From: Verrucomicrobiota bacterium
GTDB lineage: Bacteria > Verrucomicrobiota > Verrucomicrobiia > Verrucomicrobiales > Verrucomicrobiaceae
Assembly (NCBI GenBank): GCA_023428335.1
Contig: JAEYYS010000314.1
Span: forward strand, 1-15,501
Direction: 5' to 3'
Length of the DNA stretch: 15,501 bases
Shown here: in pieces, positions 6,658-13,748 of the stretch
How positions within the stretch are numbered: position 1 is the first letter of the stretch
Layout: every line of letters begins with the position of its first letter
Notes under the pieces: generated by a model
The model's input: only the letters and a program-made list of their open reading frames with translations
The model's database searches: none
What the model was told of the DNA's origin: nothing
Position numbers and translations under genes: made by a program

Positions 6658-7119
6658 TCAAACGCGCAGGACGATGCGGTGCGCCAGGACGGCGGGCCAG
6701 CTTCGACTTCGCGGTGGCGCGTTGGCCTGGGCCGGCGGTCGGCCGGGCGGCGTGCTCTTGACGCTCACCGCAGTGCCCAGCCAGGCGGGCAGCACAGCGA
6801 CCCAATCGAGCGCGGGCGGGGCAATCGAGGCACTGCTGCTGGCCGCTTGGGCGAGCAGGCTTTCAATGACGGGTTCGTGCTCGTGGGTGTCCGTGTCGTG
6901 ATCGTGCGGATGCTCCTCGCCGTGGTGATCCCCGGCCTGGTGACAGGGATCCTCGTGCTCATGGCAGGCCGCCGAATGCGGGCCGTGGCAGTGGTCCATG
7001 CCGGTGAGCTGGGCGATGCCACCGCAATCGCAGAGGTAACCGCGCGGCAGCCCAAACAACTGGGCCGCGGCCAGCGTCAGCAGGACGCAGGCGGTCAGTG
7101 GGTGGCGGGAACGCGTCAC
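6658..7119 (-). CDS. Exported His/Cys-rich metal-binding protein heading the efflux genes
   Basis: I use the GTG at 7119, which has AGAGG 9 bases upstream and gives a compact signal peptide. A TTG at 7155 would add 12 residues but has no well-placed ribosome binding site. The 153-residue product has a signal or membrane segment (about 8-23), then C-D-C-G-G (30-34), D-H-C-H-G-P-H (42-48) and C-H-E-H-E-D-P-C-H (52-60). A His/Asp/Glu run follows to about 82 (16 His between 43 and 81). A second moderately hydrophobic stretch (about 99-120) is followed by a basic Pro/Ala/Arg tail. The family is not recognised. The composition strongly suggests divalent or soft-metal binding outside the cytoplasm, and its place before the TolC-adaptor-RND genes suggests a periplasmic buffer, sensor or chaperone. 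It starts 53 bases after the stop of the beta-propeller gene on the same strand. Confidence 0.8.
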   Translation of the reverse strand: MTRSRHPLTACVLLTLAAAQLFGLPRGYLCDCGGIAQLTGMDHCHGPHSAACHEHEDPCHQAGDHHGEEHPHDHDTDTHEHEPVIESLLAQAASSSASIAPPALDWVAVLPAWLGTAVSVKSTPPGRPPAQANAPPRSRSWPAVLAHRIVLRV

Positions 7120-7128
7120 AACGCTCAA

Positions 7129-7133
7129 CCTCT
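7129..7133 (-). promoter_or_regulatory. Ribosome binding site (AGAGG) deciding the GTG start of the His-rich gene
   Basis: AGAGG on the minus strand is separated by 9 bases from GTG at 7119. The competing TTG at 7155 has its nearest GAGGA about 14 bases away and is itself the first three bases of a TTGACA hexamer. The shorter product also begins right at a normal signal peptide n-region (M-T-R-S-R-H). Confidence 0.5.
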
Positions 7134-7172
7134 GATGCGGTTGCTTGTCTGTCAACCGGAACCGGTCGGTCC

Positions 7173-8393
7173 TCAGGGCTGCTTGGCCTTGGCGTCAGCT
7201 GCCGGTGGGGTGACCGTCGGAGCCGGTGTTGCCGCTGCAGGCGTGCTGGCAGCAGCCTCGGGGGCGAAGCAGTAGATGACGCCGTCGTCGGCGCCGAAAA
7301 TGACACGTTCGCCGGCCACGGCGGGCGAAGTCTTCACCGCGGCACCGATTTCATACTGCCAGAGTTCCTTGCCGTCCTGCGGCGCGAGCGCATAGACATA
7401 ACCGTCGTCGCTGCCGAAGATGACCGACTTGCCGGCACAGACCACCGCGCTGCTGTCGACCCGGCCGCGGCAGCGGTACTCCCAGAGCCGGGTGCCGGTG
7501 ACGCGGTCGATGGCGTGGAAGCGGCGGTCACGCCCGCCGACGAAGACCGACTTTTCCCAAATGGCCGGCGCGGCGTAGAACTCAAACTCGCGTTCGCCGT
7601 ATTCCCAGACCTTCATGCCGTCGTTGAGGCTGTAGGCGCCGACCCGGTTGCCGTAGTGCGAGACATAAACGACGCCGTCGGCGATGGCGACGTTGTTACC
7701 GATGTAGGCACCGACGTCGATCTGGCGCTTTTCCACGCCGGTGGCGACGTCGTGCACGTGCAGCACGCTGTCGCAGCCGCCGAAGACGACGACCCCGTCG
7801 CCGGTGGCGGCGCCGCCGTTGATGTAGTAGCCGGTCTCTGCCGCCCACTCCTTCTTGCCGGTTTTGGCGTCGAGGTTGTAGACGCTGTAGTCGTAGCTGC
7901 CGATGAGGATTTTCGCTTCACCACTCTGCGGATGGATCCAGGTGTTCGCCGCGGCATGGATCTCGGCCTGGGTCTCGAACTTCCAGACTTCCTTGCCGGT
8001 GTCGGCCTGCCAGGCATAGACAAAACCGTCCTGGCAGCCGGCCACGACCAGCTCGCCGGCAAACGACGCGGCGCCGTCGAAGGCCCCCTGGCCCTCGGCT
8101 TCCCAGAGCTTGGCACCGGTCGCCAGATCCAAGCAGTAGAACTTGCCCTCCTTGCAGCCGGCATAGACCTTGCCGGCGCGCACGACGGCGCTGGCCACCA
8201 GCATCTCCCCACGCGCCTTTTCCACCGGCACGGCTCGGAACTGCCAGACCGGCTTCATGGGAAAGCGCAGCTCCACGGGCGACAGGCCGCGCATGGCTTC
8301 ATCGCCGCGCGCGTGAATCCAGTCGCCCGCCGGTTCGGCGGCGGGAGCGAGGGTGGCAAGGCAGAGCAGCGGCAGGAGGCGAGAGAGCAGCAT
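7173..8393 (-). CDS. Exported PQQ-like eight-bladed beta-propeller repeat protein
   Basis: I chose the ATG at 8391-8393 because it begins a signal peptide (residues 1-19, L-L-S-R-L-L-P-L-L...A-P-A-A); the frame stays open upstream only as antisense to the next gene. The 406-residue product shows eight PQQ-type propeller repeats at about 73-103, 112-142, 160-188, 199-229, 239-268, 281-310, 321-350 and 362-376. Each has a G-x-V-x-x-G-x-x-D/E-G-x-x-Y core, mostly followed by a T-G-x-x-x-W strand (for example 121-137, 328-346). The C-terminus (378-406) is a Pro/Ala/Thr low-complexity tail ending in K-A-K-Q-P. Such propellers in PVC bacteria are mostly non-catalytic periplasmic or surface proteins; I see no evidence for a dehydrogenase active site. 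It precedes the His-rich and efflux genes on the same strand but may have its own promoter and an unrelated job. No Shine-Dalgarno is present. Confidence 0.88.
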   Translation of the reverse strand: MLLSRLLPLLCLATLAPAAEPAGDWIHARGDEAMRGLSPVELRFPMKPVWQFRAVPVEKARGEMLVASAVVRAGKVYAGCKEGKFYCLDLATGAKLWEAEGQGAFDGAASFAGELVVAGCQDGFVYAWQADTGKEVWKFETQAEIHAAANTWIHPQSGEAKILIGSYDYSVYNLDAKTGKKEWAAETGYYINGGAATGDGVVVFGGCDSVLHVHDVATGVEKRQIDVGAYIGNNVAIADGVVYVSHYGNRVGAYSLNDGMKVWEYGEREFEFYAAPAIWEKSVFVGGRDRRFHAIDRVTGTRLWEYRCRGRVDSSAVVCAGKSVIFGSDDGYVYALAPQDGKELWQYEIGAAVKTSPAVAGERVIFGADDGVIYCFAPEAAASTPAAATPAPTVTPPAADAKAKQP

Positions 8394-8501
8394 GGCGGGA
8401 AGGTACGTTGGCGGAGGACAGGATGATGCAGGTTCGGAGATCTGCCAAGTGCCGCCGACAGGCCTGCGTGAAGCGGCGTCGGTGCGGCGTACCCTTGTGC
8501 C
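8394..8501. promoter_or_regulatory. Divergent intergenic region between the propeller gene and the ceramidase-like gene
   Basis: This 108-bp stretch should contain promoters for both transcription directions. On the minus strand TTGGCA (8443-8448) is a good -35, spaced 17 bases from a poor -10 (CATCCT, 8420-8425), reading toward the propeller gene. Toward 8502 I find no convincing -10/-35 pair. An inverted repeat GCCGCCGAC (8451-8459) / GTCGGTGCGGC (8478-8488), with a 2-base bulge, lies just before the ceramidase-like start and could be an operator. Confidence 0.3.
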
Positions 8502-9995
8502 ATGAAACTGCTGCTCTGTCTCCTGCTCGCTATTCCCTGTGTTCGTCTGGCGGCCGCGCCACTGAAGGCCGGCTTTGCCGAGCGCGACATCACGCCCGGC
8601 ATCGGCATGGAACAACCGGGCGGCTACGGCAAGGCCTACCACCGCAGCTTTCACGACGCCTGCAAGGTGCGCGTGGCCGTGTTCGACGATGGCAGTCGCC
8701 GTGTCGCGCTGGTCGGTCTCGACACCCTGGTCGTGCCGCGCTCGGTCGTGCTCGAGGCCCGCGCCCGCATTGAGAAGGAGCTGAAGCTGCCCGGCGACGC
8801 CGTGCTCATCGGCGCCTCGCACTCGCATTCCTCGGGTCCGGTCGGCATGGTGCTGCCGGGCGAGTTCGATGCGGCCTCCGACCTGGTGAAGCGACTCGCC
8901 TACGAGGAGTCGTCCTGCGCCGATGCCGGCTTCCTGCTGCGCGTGACCCATGAGATCGTCGAAGGTGTGCGCGCCGCGCTCGCCGGTGCGGTGCCGGCGC
9001 AGATCGGTTACGGCTTCGGCCACGAGGACAAGGTCGCCTTCAACCGTCGCCTGCGCATGAAGAACGGCCAGAGCTGGAGCCATCCGGGCCAGGGCAATCC
9101 CGACATGCTCGAGTACGCCGGCCCCATCGATCCGCAGGTCGGCGTCGTCGGTGTCTGGGATCTGCAGGGCAATCTTCTTGGCACGGTCGTCAATTATGCC
9201 TGCCATGCCACCACCAACCCTGGCGGTATTTCGGCGAACTGGATCTACTACCTCGAACGCACGATCCAGGGGGCGCTCGACACCCGCGCGCCGGTGGTTT
9301 TCCTGCAGGGCGCCTGCGGCGATGTGACCCAGGTCGACAATCTCAGCGCGCACCGCCGTCCCGGTGGCGTGGAATGGGCGCGTCTGGTCGGCGGCCGGGT
9401 TGGGGCCGAGGCGGTGAAGGTGCTGCTGTCGATGCCGCGCGCCACGGAAGCCCAGCTCGACACCCGCCTGAAGGTGCTGTCGATCCCGCGCCGCAAGCCG
9501 GCGCCAGCGCGCGTGCAGCGCAGCCTGGAGATCATTCAGGCCGGCCGACCCCAGGGCGACACGACCGACTACCTCTTCGCCAAGGAAATCCTCATGCTCG
9601 ATCACCTCTGCCAGGTGTCGCCCCAGGTCGACTGCGAGGTTCAGGTGGTCCAGGTCGGTCCGGCCGCCTTTGTGACCAATCCGGCCGAGTACTTTGTCCA
9701 GTTCGGTCTCGATATCAAAAAGGGCAGCCCCTTCGCCTTCACCTTTCCGGTCGAACTGGCCAATGGCAGCGTCGGCTACGTGCCGACCGAGGAGGCCTTC
9801 GGCCCGAACGGCGGCGGTTACGAAACCCGCCTGACCGCCTACAGCAACCTCGTCATCACCGCCGGTCGCCAGATGGCCGAGACCGGCATCGCCCTGACGA
9901 AGGAGCTGCAGCCCGGCCCCGTGCCGGAGCACCCCAAGGCCCCGGCCTTCGCCCGCCCCTGGACCTACGGCAACGTCGCGCCGGAGCTGGAGTGA
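8502..9995 (+). CDS. Secreted neutral/alkaline ceramidase-like hydrolase (N-terminal catalytic domain only)
   Basis: The 497-residue protein starts with a signal peptide (about 1-19, ending A-A-A). It then shows the neutral ceramidase (Ceramidase_alk) pattern: F-A-E-R-D-I-T-P-G (25-33), the zinc-site segment G-A-S-H-S-H-S-S-G (104-112), N-Y-A-C-H-A-T (231-237), F-L-Q-G-A-C-G-D-V (267-275), N-P-A-E-Y-F (393-398) and G-Y-V-P-T-E-E-A-F (425-433), then a Tyr at 440. By family knowledge His107 or 109, His235, Glu396 and Tyr440 are the likely zinc ligands. Canonical neutral ceramidases are about 650-780 residues and have a C-terminal immunoglobulin-like domain; here it is missing. Many short homologues of PVC bacteria have no proven substrate, so amide hydrolysis of ceramide is only one possibility. 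It is transcribed away from the propeller gene and is followed by two sulfatases on the same strand. Confidence 0.88.
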   Translation: MKLLLCLLLAIPCVRLAAAPLKAGFAERDITPGIGMEQPGGYGKAYHRSFHDACKVRVAVFDDGSRRVALVGLDTLVVPRSVVLEARARIEKELKLPGDAVLIGASHSHSSGPVGMVLPGEFDAASDLVKRLAYEESSCADAGFLLRVTHEIVEGVRAALAGAVPAQIGYGFGHEDKVAFNRRLRMKNGQSWSHPGQGNPDMLEYAGPIDPQVGVVGVWDLQGNLLGTVVNYACHATTNPGGISANWIYYLERTIQGALDTRAPVVFLQGACGDVTQVDNLSAHRRPGGVEWARLVGGRVGAEAVKVLLSMPRATEAQLDTRLKVLSIPRRKPAPARVQRSLEIIQAGRPQGDTTDYLFAKEILMLDHLCQVSPQVDCEVQVVQVGPAAFVTNPAEYFVQFGLDIKKGSPFAFTFPVELANGSVGYVPTEEAFGPNGGGYETRLTAYSNLVITAGRQMAETGIALTKELQPGPVPEHPKAPAFARPWTYGNVAPELE

Positions 9996-10042
9996 GAGGA
10001 ATGCGGAATGTGAACCTCGAACCGAGAACCGCCCCACCATTT

Positions 10043-10062
10043 CCCGAAATCTCGCGTTCGGG
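10043..10062 (+). other. Short hairpin in the gap before the first sulfatase gene
   Basis: CCCGAA (10043-10048) and TTCGGG (10057-10062) form a perfect 6-bp stem with an 8-base loop, in the 88-bp gap between the ceramidase-like stop (9995) and the sulfatase ATG (10084). No T-run follows, so it is a poor terminator. It may be an operator half-site pair or chance in GC-rich DNA. Confidence 0.25.
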
Positions 10063-10083
10063 CAGGCGTTAGCATGGGCTGTC

Positions 10084-11565
10084 ATGCTCACTCGTCTTCT
10101 TCCTTTCTTGGCCACGGCCGTGCTGGCTGCGGCGGCGCCGCCGAACGTCGTGGTGTTTCTGGTCGATGATCTCGGCCAGCGCGATCTCGGCTGTTACGGC
10201 AGCAGCTTTTATGAAACGCCGAACATCGACCGGCTCGCCCGTGAGGGCGCGCGGTTCACCGACGGTTATGCAGCCTGTCCGGTGTGTTCGCCGACCCGCG
10301 CCAGCCTCATCACCGGCCAGTGGCCGCAGCGCAGCGGGGTGACCGATTACATCGGCGCGCCTTTGACACCCGAGCAGTGGAAGCGCAACACGAAGTTGCT
10401 GCCGGCTCCCTACAGCGACCGGCTTGTCCTCGACGCGCCGACCGTGGCCAAGGCGATGAAGCAGGCGGGTTATGCCACCTTCTTTGCCGGCAAGTGGCAC
10501 CTTGGGCCTGAGGGCTGGTGGCCGGAGAATCAGGGGTTCGATGTCAACAAGGCGGGAGTCGACCGCGGCGGTCCCTATGGCGGCGGCAAGTACTTCTCGC
10601 CCTATGGCAATCCGCGTCTCGACGACGGGCCGGCGGGCGAGCATCTGCCGGATCGATTGGCGCGTGAGACCGCGGGTTTCATCGAGCAGCACAAGGACCA
10701 ACCGTTCTTTGCCTACTTCTCCTTTTATTCCGTGCACACGCCGCTGATGGCGCGCGAGGATCTGCGTCTGAAGTACGAGGCCAAGCGCCAGCGGCTCGGT
10801 TTGCAGGAGAAGTGGGGGCGCGAGCATGAGCGCGATGTCCGCCTGGTTCAGGAGCACGCGGTTTATGCCGCCATGGTCGAGGCCATGGATCAGGCGGTTG
10901 GCACCGTGCTGGCCAAGCTCGACGCACTTGGTCTGGCCGAGAATACGCTGGTTGTTTTCACCAGCGACAACGGCGGGCTTTCCACGAGTGAGGGTTGGCC
11001 GACCTCGAACCTGCCGCTGCGCGGGGGCAAGGGCTGGATGTATGAGGGCGGCATCCGCGAACCGTGGATCGTGCGCTGGCCGGCGGTGGTCCAGTCCGGC
11101 CGGGTCGTGGGCACGCCGGTGAGCAGTCCGGATCTCTTCGCCACCCTGCTCGACGTCAGTGGCGGCAAGCCGACTTCGGGCCAGGTGCTCGACGGTGCCA
11201 GCCTGCTGCCCGTGCTGCGCGGCGGCGACCTGCCGGAGCGGGCGCTGTTCTGGCATTACCCGCACTACGGCAACCAGGGCGGGGCACCGGCGGCGGCGAT
11301 TCGCCGGGGTGACTGGAAACTCATCGAGTGGTTCGAGGACAACCGGGTCGAGCTGTTCAACCTGGCGAAGGACATCGGCGAGCAGAACGATCTTGCCTCG
11401 GCCGAGCCGGAGCGGGTCGCCCGTCTGCGCGCCGAACTGCAGGCCTGGCAAAAGCAGGTCGGTGCCAAGTTCCCCATCGCCAACCCCGCCTACGATCCCG
11501 CCAAGCCCAGTGGCCGCGCTGCCAACCGTCTCGCGGCTGCCGGCAAAAAGAAAAAGCAGGGCTGA
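10084..11565 (+). CDS. Secreted type I (formylglycine) sulfatase, first of two
   Basis: The 493-residue protein hydrolyses sulfate esters, probably of a sulfated glycan outside the cytoplasm. It has a short signal peptide (1-18, ending A-A-A-A). The sulfatase fold markers follow in order: V-F-L-V-D-D-L-G (24-31, metal-binding Asp28/29), the activation signature C-S-P-T-R-A-S-L-I-T-G (68-78, Cys68 to be converted to formylglycine), G-K-W-H-L-G (136-141, Lys137 and His139), His218 in S-V-H-T-P, F-T-S-D-N-G-G (292-298, Asp295/Asn296), and a Lys at 316. The C-terminal subdomain has R-R-G-D-W-K-L-I (407-414) and ends in a Lys-rich tail (K-K-K-K-Q-G). Length and motifs are complete, so it should be active once matured by a formylglycine-generating enzyme encoded elsewhere. 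No Shine-Dalgarno is present. The substrate cannot be told from sequence by eye. Confidence 0.95.
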   Translation: MLTRLLPFLATAVLAAAAPPNVVVFLVDDLGQRDLGCYGSSFYETPNIDRLAREGARFTDGYAACPVCSPTRASLITGQWPQRSGVTDYIGAPLTPEQWKRNTKLLPAPYSDRLVLDAPTVAKAMKQAGYATFFAGKWHLGPEGWWPENQGFDVNKAGVDRGGPYGGGKYFSPYGNPRLDDGPAGEHLPDRLARETAGFIEQHKDQPFFAYFSFYSVHTPLMAREDLRLKYEAKRQRLGLQEKWGREHERDVRLVQEHAVYAAMVEAMDQAVGTVLAKLDALGLAENTLVVFTSDNGGLSTSEGWPTSNLPLRGGKGWMYEGGIREPWIVRWPAVVQSGRVVGTPVSSPDLFATLLDVSGGKPTSGQVLDGASLLPVLRGGDLPERALFWHYPHYGNQGGAPAAAIRRGDWKLIEWFEDNRVELFNLAKDIGEQNDLASAEPERVARLRAELQAWQKQVGAKFPIANPAYDPAKPSGRAANRLAAAGKKKKQG

Positions 11566-11635
11566 GCCCTTCGCCCACGGATTGTCCGGTTTGCCGCACT
11601 CCCGCGGGTCTTGTCTGCATCCCTCCCTTTTCGCC

Positions 11636-13153
11636 ATGCGCTCCCTGATCCTTTTCCTCGTCGCTCTGACCGGTCTCGCTTCCGCGGCTGATCGCCCGAA
11701 CTTCCTGTTCATCCTGGTCGATGACCAGTCGCCCTTCGACCTGAAGGTCTATGATCCGAAGTCGCCCCTGAACACGCCCAACCTCGACCGCCTCGCTGCC
11801 GAGGGCATGGTCTTCGACGGCGCCTATCACATGGGGGCCTCGCTCGGTGCGGTGTGTACGCCTTCGCGTCACATGATCATGAGCGGGCGCACGGTCTGGC
11901 GTTTGCCGGTGTCGCCCTGGGGTTCCAAAACCTCGCCGCCCCAGCTCGAGCAGAACACGATCCCCGCGGTCTTCAATCGCGCCGGTTATGCGACGATGCG
12001 CACCTGCAAGCAGGGCAACAGCTATGAGGCCGCCAACCGTTTGTTCACCGTGCGTCACGATGCCAGCAAGCGCGGTGGCGATGCCGAATCCGGCAGCGCC
12101 TGGCATGGCGACCGCGTCATGGACTACCTCGGCGCGCGCGCGACCGCGACGGAGAAAAAACCCTTCTTCATTCAGTTCGGTTTTTCCCACCCGCACGACA
12201 CCCGCGACGGCCGGCCGGAGCTGCTGGCCAAGTATGGCGCGGTGAATCACGCCGATCCCGCGACGCCGCCCTCGCTGCATTCCCTGCAGCCGCGGCTGCC
12301 GGGCAACTACCTGCTGAAGCATCCCTTTGACATGACCCACGCCGATGTGCGCGACGAGGTGGCGGTCAGCGGCGTCTGGCAGCGGCGCGACGAGGCCAGC
12401 ATCCGCAACGAGATTGGCCGCGAGTATGCCTGCGTGGAAAACATCGACCAGCAGATCGGTCGCGTGCTGGAGCAGTTGCGGGCGATGGGCGAACTCGACA
12501 ACACCTACATCATCTACACCGCCGACCACGGCATCTCGATCGGTCGCCACGGCCTGATGGGCAAGCAGAACCTCTATCAGCACACCTGGCGCGTGCCCTT
12601 CATCGTCAAGGGGCCCGGCATCCGGCCCGGCAGCCGGGTCGAGGGCAACGTCTACCTGCTCGATCTGCTGGCCAGCTTCTGCGACCTGGCCGGCATCCCA
12701 GCCCCGGAAACGAACGAGGGTCTCAGCTTCCGGCCGGTGCTGGAGGGTCGGGCCGAGCGCATGCGCGAGGTGCTGTATGGCGCTTATTCGGGCGGCAGCA
12801 AACCCGGCATGCGCTGCGTCAAACAGGGCGACTGGAAGCTCATCCGCTATGAGGCGCCCGACCGCGGCGTCAATGAGGTGCAGTTGTTCAACCTCGCCGA
12901 GAACCCCGAGGAATGGCTGCCGGAACACCACAATCCGGCGCTCGCCGAGTTGGCCGGCATCCAGCCGTCGCCAGCACAGACCAACCTCGCCAAGGATCCG
13001 GCCCATGCCGGCAAGCTGGCCGAGATGCAGGCCCTGCTGCTCGCCGAGATGCGCCGGCTCGACGATCCCTGGCGGTTCAGCGACCAGCCTTCGGACAACC
13101 TGCCCGAGCCGCCGGCACCGAAGCCGCGCAAGGCCGGCAAGAAAAAGCCGTGA
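11636..13153 (+). CDS. Secreted type I (formylglycine) sulfatase, second and divergent
   Basis: The frame is open further upstream, inside the first sulfatase gene, but the ATG at 11636 begins a clear signal peptide (1-18, ending A-S-A-A), giving 505 residues. The motifs are F-I-L-V-D-D-Q (25-31), the formylglycine site C-T-P-S-R (74-78), Lys125 (C-K-Q-G-N, where the usual G-K-W-H is), S-H-P-H-D (184-188), Y-T-A-D-H-G (294-299, Asp297/His298) and Lys310 in L-M-G-K-Q-N. The pattern A-D-H-G-I-S-x-G-R-H-G-L-M-G-K-Q-N-L-Y is typical of one branch of PVC sulfatases and differs from the neighbour, so the pair are not recent duplicates and probably cut different sulfate positions. The C-terminus is Pro/Lys-rich (K-P-R-K-A-G-K-K-K-P), echoing the first sulfatase. 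It starts 70 bases after it, so co-transcription is likely. Confidence 0.93.
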   Translation: MRSLILFLVALTGLASAADRPNFLFILVDDQSPFDLKVYDPKSPLNTPNLDRLAAEGMVFDGAYHMGASLGAVCTPSRHMIMSGRTVWRLPVSPWGSKTSPPQLEQNTIPAVFNRAGYATMRTCKQGNSYEAANRLFTVRHDASKRGGDAESGSAWHGDRVMDYLGARATATEKKPFFIQFGFSHPHDTRDGRPELLAKYGAVNHADPATPPSLHSLQPRLPGNYLLKHPFDMTHADVRDEVAVSGVWQRRDEASIRNEIGREYACVENIDQQIGRVLEQLRAMGELDNTYIIYTADHGISIGRHGLMGKQNLYQHTWRVPFIVKGPGIRPGSRVEGNVYLLDLLASFCDLAGIPAPETNEGLSFRPVLEGRAERMREVLYGAYSGGSKPGMRCVKQGDWKLIRYEAPDRGVNEVQLFNLAENPEEWLPEHHNPALAELAGIQPSPAQTNLAKDPAHAGKLAEMQALLLAEMRRLDDPWRFSDQPSDNLPEPPAPKPRKAGKKKP

Positions 13154-13208
13154 GGTGCACGAAAATTTGTCCGGTCGCTCCCGCTGACGTGGGGTAGTGT
13201 GACCACGG

Positions 13209-13748
13209 ATGAACCTGCACGAAACCCAGGCCGCCCAAGCTTTCCTGGCCCACCACGACTTTGTTCGTGCCGTGGCGCTCAAGTACGCGCCCTGGCCGGG
13301 CCTGGTTGAGGACATCAGCCAGCAGGTCTTTCTTGAATACCTTGCCAAGGAGTCGCGCTGGGATCTGTCGCAGGATCTGCGGCCGCTGCTGGCGACCATG
13401 ACCCGCCATGTCGCCCTGCGACTCTGGCGCGAGCGCACGCGCCAGCAGCCGGAGGTCGTGCAGAAGCTCGCCGAGCACATTCGCCAGCTCGCCGAGGAGC
13501 GCGACGCCCCGCCGCGCTGGCAGGAGGAGGTGAGCGCTCTGCGCGGCTGCCTGGCCAAGCTGCCGGAAAAGAGCCGCGAGCTGATCGAACTGCACTACTA
13601 CCGCGAGATCCGCACGCCGGAGATTGCCGAGCAGGTGAGCATGACGGCCGGCACGGTCTGCCGGGCGCTGTCGCGCGTGCGCGAAAAACTGCGCGACTGC
13701 ATCCGCCGCGCCCTTGAGGGGGAAGGAGGGGTTCATGCCGGCATCTGA
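13209..13748 (+). CDS. ECF-type RNA polymerase sigma factor (PVC group)
   Basis: This 179-residue protein has the two-domain layout of small ECF sigma factors. Region 2 lies at about 11-76 (F-L-A-H-H-D-F-V-R...V-E-D-I-S-Q-Q-V-F-L-E-Y, with the core-binding and -10 recognition helices). Region 4 lies at about 108-170 (L-A-K-L-P-E-K-S-R-E-L-I-E-L-H-Y-Y, then the helix-turn-helix T-P-E-I-A-E-Q-V-S-M-T-A-G-T-V-C-R-A-L-S-R-V-R). The style matches the Rhodopirellula/Verrucomicrobium family of sigma factors, which usually pair with a FecR-domain membrane protein, as here. The 3' end overlaps the FecR-LamG gene by 14 bases. It probably directs transcription of its own cluster or of surface-degradation genes. 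No convincing vegetative promoter is visible in the 55-bp gap before it. Confidence 0.93.
   Translation: MNLHETQAAQAFLAHHDFVRAVALKYAPWPGLVEDISQQVFLEYLAKESRWDLSQDLRPLLATMTRHVALRLWRERTRQQPEVVQKLAEHIRQLAEERDAPPRWQEEVSALRGCLAKLPEKSRELIELHYYREIRTPEIAEQVSMTAGTVCRALSRVREKLRDCIRRALEGEGGVHAGI
13723..13729 (+). promoter_or_regulatory. Strong ribosome binding site (AAGGAGG) for the FecR-LamG gene
   Basis: AAGGAGG lies 5 bases before the ATG at 13735 and inside the end of the sigma gene. It decides the start: a TTG at 13714 in the same frame has no such site and would lie before it. It is the best Shine-Dalgarno in the window and should give tight co-expression of the pair. Confidence 0.75.

Noticed and set aside
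7127..7155. TTGACA (7155-7150) as a promoter -35 for the His-rich gene
   Set aside because: The hexamer is perfect, but at 16-18 bases spacing there is only AGAGGT/GAGGTT/AGGTTG and no -10-like sequence; recorded only as context for the start choice.
8394..10115. A very long minus-strand reading frame continuing upstream of the propeller start, totalling 980 codons from 10115
   Set aside because: The part beyond 8393 is antisense to the ceramidase-like gene, has no recognisable domain and reads as low-complexity Arg/Ala/Gly/His. The signal peptide at 8393 marks the true start.
11159..11635. A possible N-terminal extension of the second sulfatase
   Set aside because: This stretch is the first sulfatase gene read in another frame; the signal peptide and sulfatase fold begin at 11636.
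10069..11712. A 547-codon minus-strand reading frame opposite the first sulfatase
   Set aside because: The plus strand carries complete sulfatase motifs; the antisense product has no motif or signal peptide.
12131..12142. Alternating GC run that could form Z-DNA
   Set aside because: It is short, lies inside the second sulfatase coding region and encodes ordinary residues.
13167..13200. TTGTCC...TAGTGT as a promoter for the sigma gene
   Set aside because: The spacer is 22 bases and the -10 match is weak.
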